Shown piece after piece: positions 25,764-32,305 of a DNA stretch of 32,305 nt (the stretch's first letter is position 1; each line of letters opens with the position of its first letter). The DNA is from Gallionellaceae bacterium. Lineage in GTDB: Bacteria > Pseudomonadota > Gammaproteobacteria > Burkholderiales > Thiobacillaceae. The stretch spans positions 1 through 32,305 of the forward strand of contig JAQTLU010000024.1 in the NCBI GenBank assembly GCA_028714735.1, read 5' to 3'. The position numbers were made by a program, and so were the translations under genes. The notes under the pieces are model-generated. The model had not been told where the DNA came from. It did no database searches and saw only the letters and a program-made list of their open reading frames with translations.

Positions 25764-25924
25764 TATAGAATTACCCGCTTCGTGCCCCTGCGGCGATGCC
25801 GCCGGTTGGCCAAATAGCACAGAAATACATCAGTCCGGCAGGAAGCCGTCGCACTGTCCCCGCGGCCTCGCTTGCCGGAAGTTCTGCCTAGTCAATGCAC
25901 CATGGAAAATGGAGGAGACTGCAT
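25764..25924 (+). promoter_or_regulatory. Leader of hoxA with candidate alternative RNA structures
   Basis: TATAGAAT (25764-25771) resembles a -10 box. The following leader has a GCGGC-GAT-GCCGC hairpin (25790-25802). It also has two competing pairings. One is local: CAGT/ACTG plus CGGC/GCCG, 25831-25856, with AGGAA in the loop. The other is longer-range: CCGGCA (25835-25840) with TGCCGG (25873-25878). Parts recall a cobalamin riboswitch (CTGTCCCCGC at 25854-25863 and a B12-box-like TGCCGGAAGTTCTGCC at 25873-25888), but the canonical GGTG/AATCC core is not there. GGAGGAG at 25911-25917 is the hoxA ribosome-binding site. A true riboswitch is not established. Confidence 0.35.
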
Positions 25925-27398
<1,474 letters not shown>

Positions 27399-27406
<8 letters not shown>

Positions 27407-28403
27407 GCCGCTCAACCTGCTCTGGCTGCAGTCCGGCGGTTGCGGCGGCTGTACCCTGTCCCTGCTCAACGCGGAACAGCCCGGCCTGTTCGACCGCTTC
27501 GCCGACGCCGGCATCCGCCTGCTCTGGCATCCCAGCCTGAGCGAGGAGACCGGCGACGAGGCGCTGGCGATCCTGGTGGCCTGTGCCGAGGGCCGCGAGC
27601 GGGTCGACCTGCTGTGCATCGAGGGCTCGCTGATGACCGGGCCGCACGGCAGCGGCCGTTTCCACATCCTGGCCGGCACCGGGCGGCCGATGGTCGACTG
27701 GGTGCGCGACCTGGCCGGGCGGGCGGGCCAGGTCCTGGCGGTGGGCAGTTGCGCGGCCTGGGGCGGCATCACCGCCTCGGGCCCGAATCCCGGCGGCGCC
27801 ACCGGCCTGCAATACGACGGCGAGACGCCCGGCGGTCTGCTCGGGCGGGATTTCCGCTCCGCCTCCGGGCTGCCGGTGGTCAACGTCGCCGGTTGTCCGA
27901 TCCACCCGGGCTGGGTGCTGGACACCCTGCAGGCGATCGCCATGGGCCGCTTCGGCGCGGCGGAGATGGACGCCCTCCAGCGTCCCCGCCTGTACGCCGA
28001 CCACCTGGTCCACCATGGTTGTCCGCGCAACGAGTATTACGAGTTCAAGGCCAGCGCCGGCAAGCCCTCGGACCAGGGCTGCCTGATGGAAAACCTCGGT
28101 TGCAAGGGCACCCAGGCCCATGCCGACTGCAACATCCGGCTCTGGAACGGCAGCGGTTCCTGCCTGCGCGGCGGCTATGCCTGCATCCGCTGCACCGAGC
28201 CGCGCTTCGAGGCGCCCGGCCATCCCTACGCCGAGACCCCCAAGGTGGCCGGCATTCCCATCGGCCTGCCCGCCGACATGCCGCGGGCCTGGTTCGTCGC
28301 CCTGGCCGCCTTGTCGAAGTCGGCCACGCCCAAGCGGGTCAGGGAAAACGCCGTGTCAGACCACATCGTGACGCCGCCAGCGGCGAAAACGGGCGTGAAA
28401 TGA
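27399..28403 (+). CDS. hoxB: Regulatory (H2-sensing) NiFe hydrogenase small subunit
   Basis: 334 residues with no twin-arginine signal, so cytoplasmic, unlike membrane-bound uptake hydrogenases. Proximal-cluster cysteines are C15 and C18 (SGGCGGCTLSLLN), C118 (VGSCAAWGG) and C166 (AGCPIHPGW). Medial and distal clusters: H205/H206 with C208 (HHGCPRNEYYEF), C228, C234, C244, C255, C262 and C265 (YACIRC). A tail of about 65 residues follows; in the Ralstonia HoxB a C-terminal extension is needed for contact with HoxJ. It is also known as HupU. It overlaps hoxA by 8 and hoxC by 4 bases. The group 2b (sensor) assignment rests on these features and the neighbours. Confidence 0.92.
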
Positions 28404-29833
28404 AGGTCGAGAAACGCATCGTCGGACCGTTCAACCGGGTCGAGGGCGACCTGGAGGTGCATCTGGATATCGTCGACGAACGGGTCGAGTCGGCCCGGAT
28501 CAGCGCCTCCCTGTACCGCGGCTTCGAGGAGATGCTGCCCGGCCGGGTGCCGGCGGACGCCCTGTTCATCGTGCCGCGCATCTGCGGCATCTGTTCGGTC
28601 TCGCAGAGCATCGCCGCCGTCGCCGCCCTGCGCGAACTGGCGGGTGCGACGCCGGCACGCAACGGCCAGCTGGCCGAGTGCCTGATCGGCGCCTGCGAGA
28701 ACCTGGCCGACCACCTTACCCATTTCTACCTGTTCTTCATGCCCGACTTCGCCCGCGCGGCCTATGCCGGCCGGCCCTGGTTCGGGCCGGTGGCGGCGCG
28801 TTTCCGCGCCATCCAGGGCGATGCGGCACGCGACGTGCTGCCGGCGCGGGCCGCCTTCATGCACCTGATGGGCGTGCTGGCGGGCAAGTGGCCGCACAGC
28901 CAGAGCCTGCATCCCGGCGGCAGCGCCCGGCCGCTGGCGCAGCCGGACGTGCTGCAGGTCATCACCCTGCTGCGCGATTTCCGGCGTTTCCTGGAGACCC
29001 ACCTGTTCGGCGACCGCCTGGAGAACGTGGCACAGCTGGCCAGCCTGGACGAACTGGAGCGCTGGCGCGGCCAGGGCGGCGGCGACCTGCGTGGATTCCT
29101 GGCCGTGGCGGCCGATCTCGGCCTGGGGCAACTGGGCCAGGCGAGCAACCGCTTCCTCAGTTACGGCGCCTATGCCACGCCGGAGGGGCGTTACTGGCCG
29201 GCCGGCCTGTGGGACGGCGAGGTCCAGCCACTGGATATCGCGGCCATCAGCGAGGACGTCAGCCATGCCTGGCTGGAGGGCGATGCCCTGCCGCCCGCCG
29301 AGGGCCGGACCCGGCCCCAGCCCGACAAGGCGGAGGCCTACACCTGGTGCAAGGCGCCGCGCTACCGCGGCCAGGTGGTGGAGACCGGGGCGCTGGCCCG
29401 GCAGATGGTGGCCGGGCAGCCCCTGGTCCGGGCCATGGTGGCCGCACAGGGCGGCAGCGTGACGGCGCGGGTCATGGCGCGGATGCTGGAACTGGCCATC
29501 CTGGTGCCGGAGATGGAGGCCTGGGCCCGCCAGATCGAGCCGGGTGCGCCCTGGTGCACGACCGCCGAACTGCCGGACGAAGGCCGTGCGGTCGGTCTCA
29601 CCGAGGCGGCGCGCGGCAGCCTCGGCCACTGGCTGACGGTCAAGCAGGGCCGCATCGCCCGTTACCAGATCGTCGCCCCCACCACCTGGAACTTCTCGCC
29701 CAGGGACGCCGGGGCGCAGCCGGGTGCGCTGGAACAGGCCCTGGCCGGACTGGCGGTGCCGGGCGGCGAGCTGACCGCGGTCCAGCACATCGTCCGCTCG
29801 TTCGATCCCTGCATGGCCTGTACGGTGCACTGA
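28400..29833 (+). CDS. hoxC: Regulatory (H2-sensing) NiFe hydrogenase large subunit
   Basis: 477 residues. It carries the NiFe active site: L1 motif RICGICSVS with C62 and C65, and L2 motif DPCMACTVH with C471 and C474. The protein ends exactly at H477, so there is no C-terminal peptide for an endoprotease to remove, as known for HoxC/HupV sensors. Residues I64 (in CGIC) and F112 (HFYLFFMPD) correspond to the Ile/Phe pair that narrows the gas channel in Ralstonia HoxC and confers O2 insensitivity. It is also called HupV. It follows hoxB with an ATGA overlap. HoxBC would sense H2 and signal to HoxJ. Confidence 0.94.
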   Translation: MKVEKRIVGPFNRVEGDLEVHLDIVDERVESARISASLYRGFEEMLPGRVPADALFIVPRICGICSVSQSIAAVAALRELAGATPARNGQLAECLIGACENLADHLTHFYLFFMPDFARAAYAGRPWFGPVAARFRAIQGDAARDVLPARAAFMHLMGVLAGKWPHSQSLHPGGSARPLAQPDVLQVITLLRDFRRFLETHLFGDRLENVAQLASLDELERWRGQGGGDLRGFLAVAADLGLGQLGQASNRFLSYGAYATPEGRYWPAGLWDGEVQPLDIAAISEDVSHAWLEGDALPPAEGRTRPQPDKAEAYTWCKAPRYRGQVVETGALARQMVAGQPLVRAMVAAQGGSVTARVMARMLELAILVPEMEAWARQIEPGAPWCTTAELPDEGRAVGLTEAARGSLGHWLTVKQGRIARYQIVAPTTWNFSPRDAGAQPGALEQALAGLAVPGGELTAVQHIVRSFDPCMACTVH

Positions 29834-29836
29834 GCC

Positions 29837-31204
29837 ATGGAAGGCATACGCAAGCCCGACCCGCTGCTGCCGATGGAGGTGCTGTGGGCGATCGGCGAGG
29901 AGGAAGGACTGCGGAACATCGGCGAAGAGGTCTGGATCGAGGTGATCCGCAAGATGGACGAGGTCTACAACGACCTGCTCCAGTACGAGGTGGCCCTGGA
30001 AGAAAAGAACACCGCCCTGGAGGAGTCCCAGCGCTTCGTGATGTCTGTGCTCTCGTCGATGTCGGACATCCTGGTGGTGTGCGACCGGGACGGCTGCATC
30101 GAGGAGGTCAACCCGTCCCTGCTCGCCTTCTCCGGCGGGCGTCCGGACCTGTTGATCGGCAAGCGCATGTTCGAGCTGTTCGCCGACGACGGTTCCCGCA
30201 CCGCGGCCGAGCAGATGTTCTCCGGCCACGGCGAGCGCGTGGTGCACGATTGCGAACTCAACCTGCGCAGCCAGGACGGCAGCGCCGTGCCGGTGTCGCT
30301 CAACTGCACGCCGCGCTTCAACCACGCCGGCGTCCAGGTCGGCACGGTCATCACCGGGCGTCCGGTGGGCGAGCTGCGCAAGGCCTACCAGGCCCTGCGC
30401 GAGGCCCACGAAGACCTGCAGAAGACCCAGCAGCAACTGCTGCACTCGGAAAAGATGGCCTCGCTCGGCCGCCTGGTGGCCGGCGTGGCGCACGAACTGA
30501 ACAACCCGATCAGCTTCGTGCTCGGCAACGTCCATGCCCTGCAACGCTACGCCGGGCGGCTGGAGCACTACCTGGCGGCCATCCATGGCGGCGCGGCGAC
30601 GGCGGAGCTGGCCGCGCTGCGGGACGAACTGCGCATCGATCATCTGCTCAAGGACCTGCCGTCCCTGGTCGAGGGCACGGTCGAGGGCGCCGAGCGCACG
30701 CGCGACATCGTCGACAGCCTGAAGCGCTTCTCCGCGATCGACCGCAACGCCTTCCAGGCCTTCAACCTCAGCCACGTCATCGAGCGCGCGGTGCACTGGG
30801 TCAGCAAGGCCGCTGCCGACAGCTTCCGGGTCGAGCTGGACATCCCCGAGGGGATCAACGTGTTCGGCTCGCCCGGCCAGTTGCAGCAGGTGGTCATGAA
30901 CCTGGTCCAGAACGCCTGCGATGCCACCGCCGGCCTGGCCGACCCGGTGCTCAGGATCAGCGCGGCCCAGGTCGGCCGCCAGGTCGAGGTGCGTTTCCAC
31001 GACAACGGTCAGGGCATCCTGGCGGAAAACCTGCCCCACCTGTTCGAGCCGTTCTTCACCACCAAGCCGGTCGGCAAGGGCACCGGCCTCGGCCTGGCGA
31101 TCAGCTACGGCATCGTCGAGCGCCACGACGGCCGCCTGACCGCCGGCAACCACCCCGACGGCGGGGCGGAATTCGTCATGGCCATTCCGCTGTCTCGGCC
31201 ATGA
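29837..31204 (+). CDS. hoxJ: Histidine kinase HoxJ/HupT of the H2-sensing system
   Basis: 455 residues, soluble. An N-terminal helical segment (about 15-66) precedes a PAS domain (about 67-175, [20 protein letters not shown]). A coiled-coil linker (178-205) leads to the HisKA domain with phosphorylatable H219 ([18 protein letters not shown]). The ATPase part has N355/N359 ([10 protein letters not shown]), D389 (HDNGQGI), the F-box EPFFTTKP and GTGLGLAIS (415-423). In known systems HoxJ phosphorylates HoxA in the absence of H2, and the HoxBC sensor inhibits this when H2 is present. It starts three bases after the hoxC stop. Confidence 0.92.
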   Translation: MEGIRKPDPLLPMEVLWAIGEEEGLRNIGEEVWIEVIRKMDEVYNDLLQYEVALEEKNTALEESQRFVMSVLSSMSDILVVCDRDGCIEEVNPSLLAFSGGRPDLLIGKRMFELFADDGSRTAAEQMFSGHGERVVHDCELNLRSQDGSAVPVSLNCTPRFNHAGVQVGTVITGRPVGELRKAYQALREAHEDLQKTQQQLLHSEKMASLGRLVAGVAHELNNPISFVLGNVHALQRYAGRLEHYLAAIHGGAATAELAALRDELRIDHLLKDLPSLVEGTVEGAERTRDIVDSLKRFSAIDRNAFQAFNLSHVIERAVHWVSKAAADSFRVELDIPEGINVFGSPGQLQQVVMNLVQNACDATAGLADPVLRISAAQVGRQVEVRFHDNGQGILAENLPHLFEPFFTTKPVGKGTGLGLAISYGIVERHDGRLTAGNHPDGGAEFVMAIPLSRP

Positions 31205-31220
31205 GCGGGCTTTAAGACTC

Positions 31221-31236
31221 GGCATGCATGCGTGCC
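31221..31236. promoter_or_regulatory. Near-palindrome between hoxJ and the DUF2207 gene
   Basis: GGCATGCATGCGTGCC is a 16-base near-perfect palindrome lying 17 bases after hoxJ, in a 120-base gap. It could be an operator or a short hairpin. No T run and no clear promoter box follow; the rest of the gap up to 31309 shows nothing recognisable. Confidence 0.25.
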
Positions 31237-31324
31237 TGTCCTGCGGCGCGCCCTGGCATATGCTGAACATCGCCTGCCCGTCATGGGCGCTTCATGCGGT
31301 CTGTCTTTCAAGGAGGCAACTGAC

Positions 31325-32305
31325 ATGGTCAGTCGTGCGCTACTGTTTCTCGCAATGCTCCTGGCGGCTTCGGTCGCGCAGTCGAAGTCCCTCTACTGGC
31401 CTGCCATCGAGGTGGACGCGCGGCTGGACGCCGACGGGCGACTGCATGTCGTCGAGACCCAGACTTACAGCTTCGACGGCGACTGGAACGGTGGCGAGCG
31501 GATCTTCAACATCCGCGCAGGCCAGTCGCTGCAACTGGAGGGGATCGACCGCATCGACGGGGCGACCAGTGTCCCGCTCGCACGCGGCGACCTGGAGGTG
31601 GTGGATGGCTACGACCTGGTCGACGGGACCACCCTGCGCTGGCGCAGCCGGCTGCCCGACGACCCGCCGTTCGAGAACAAACAGCTTACCTACCGCATCC
31701 GCTATACCCTCAGCGGCATTCTGAGTGGCCGGGACAATCATTTCACGCTCGCACACGATTTCGCCTTCCCCGACCGGCAGGGGGTGATCCAGACCTTCAA
31801 GCTGCATTTCACCATCGACCCGATCTGGCACGGGCTCGATTCGCCCCAGCAAATCGAGCTGCATGACCTTGCCCCGGGCCAGGGTGTCATCGTGCGCGGC
31901 GAACTGGCCTACCAGGGCACGACCGAGCCTGACGGGGTTGTCGTGCCCCCTCCGCCGTGGCTGGGCAATGGCTTCCTGGCGCTCCTGGCGGCGGGTCTCG
32001 TCGCGCTCCTGCTGCGCTTTCTCGTTTCGGAGCACAAGCTGGGACGTATTGGCGGCCTCACGCCGCTCGATGCCATCGACCAGGCGTGGTTCGACCAGAC
32101 GGTGTTTGCATTGCCACCCGAGGTCATCGGCGCGGCCTGGGACGGGGAGGTGGGCGCGCCGGAGATCGCCGCCATCCTGGCCACACTGGCCCACGAGAAG
32201 AAGATCGAAACCAGCGTCGAGCGTCGTTTCCTGCGCAAACCCAAGCTTTCGATGCGGCTCCTGGTGGACCCAGGCAGCCTGGACGGCTATCGCCGTGCGG
32301 TGGTC
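31325..32305 (+). CDS. DUF2207 family membrane protein (N-terminal part)
   Basis: 327 codons are visible and the frame is still open at the window edge. AAGGAGG (31310-31316) lies eight bases before the ATG. A signal peptide (MVSRALLFLAMLLAASVAQS) is followed by an extracytoplasmic beta-rich region with RLDADGRLHVVETQTYSF and GDWNGGERIFNI, the opening pattern of DUF2207 proteins. A membrane helix at about residues 214-235 (LGNGFLALLAAGLVALLLRF) leads into a cytoplasmic segment (GRIGGLTPLDAIDQAWFDQT) rich in helices. DUF2207 has no known biochemical function. It is separated from hoxJ by 120 bases and is probably transcribed independently. Confidence 0.75.
   Translation, partial: MVSRALLFLAMLLAASVAQSKSLYWPAIEVDARLDADGRLHVVETQTYSFDGDWNGGERIFNIRAGQSLQLEGIDRIDGATSVPLARGDLEVVDGYDLVDGTTLRWRSRLPDDPPFENKQLTYRIRYTLSGILSGRDNHFTLAHDFAFPDRQGVIQTFKLHFTIDPIWHGLDSPQQIELHDLAPGQGVIVRGELAYQGTTEPDGVVVPPPPWLGNGFLALLAAGLVALLLRFLVSEHKLGRIGGLTPLDAIDQAWFDQTVFALPPEVIGAAWDGEVGAPEIAAILATLAHEKKIETSVERRFLRKPKLSMRLLVDPGSLDGYRRAVV

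Noticed and set aside
25801-25860. Sigma-54 promoter upstream of hoxA
   Set aside because: No GG/GC pair with the required 10-base spacing and TGGC/TTGC context was found in the leader.
28226-31270. Minus-strand frame of about 1000 codons opposite hoxC and hoxJ
   Set aside because: Shadow of the two plus-strand genes, which carry intact catalytic motifs. No independent support.
31340-32194. Minus-strand frame opposite the DUF2207 gene
   Set aside because: The plus-strand frame from 31325 has a strong Shine-Dalgarno sequence, a signal peptide and family motifs, and remains open to the window edge.

Overview
The window is GC-rich, densely packed chromosomal DNA from what looks like a sulfur-oxidising, H2-responsive proteobacterium, most likely a betaproteobacterium of Thiobacillus-like type. 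The evidence is the end of soxZ, a dsrS homologue, two secreted rhodanese proteins, a TauE/SafE-type transporter, a complete H2-sensing regulatory hydrogenase system and two type IV pilus blocks. The assignment rests on gene content and remembered family resemblance, not on a search. No tRNA, rRNA, IS element, phage gene or CRISPR array is visible, and no stretch above 300 bases lacks a gene.

Layout. (1) 1-2355: soxZ ends at a strong terminator. A separate three-gene unit follows: a secreted rhodanese, a DUF302 protein with a methionine-rich segment, and a secreted Met/Pro/Gln repeat protein. It is closed by a second terminator. (2) 2365-5990, minus strand: thiD-thiE-hemL-dsrS, with every junction overlapping. 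(3) 6090-15911, plus strand: a periplasmic substrate-binding/rhodanese fusion heads the Pil-Chp chemosensory operon pilG-pilH-pilI-pilJ-pilL. No pilK or chpB is present. (4) 15960-20401, minus strand: yggS-proC-yggT-yggU-zinc-ribbon protein-uppP, then a cold-shock/DUF1294 membrane protein. (5) 20452-22613: pilT-pilU, the pilus retraction ATPases. (6) 22620-24609, minus strand: an alpha/beta hydrolase, a TauE-type permease and an EVE-domain protein. (7) 24659-25708: a conserved protein of unknown function (Sfum_1244-like). (8) 25709-25924: a leader with possible alternative RNA structures. (9) 25925-31204: hoxA-hoxB-hoxC-hoxJ (hupR-hupU-hupV-hupT), a complete H2-sensing relay. (10) 31325-end: the first part of a DUF2207 membrane protein.

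How the genes work together. The Hox block should sense H2 through a cytoplasmic, oxygen-insensitive NiFe sensor. The sensor signals to the HoxJ kinase and the sigma-54 activator HoxA, which would control energy-conserving hydrogenases lying outside the window. The Pil-Chp and PilTU blocks govern twitching or surface responses. The least explained parts are the secreted Met-rich cassette next to sox and the binding-protein/rhodanese fusion at the head of the Pil-Chp operon. Both suggest periplasmic sulfur handling or sensing, but neither function can be proved from sequence alone.
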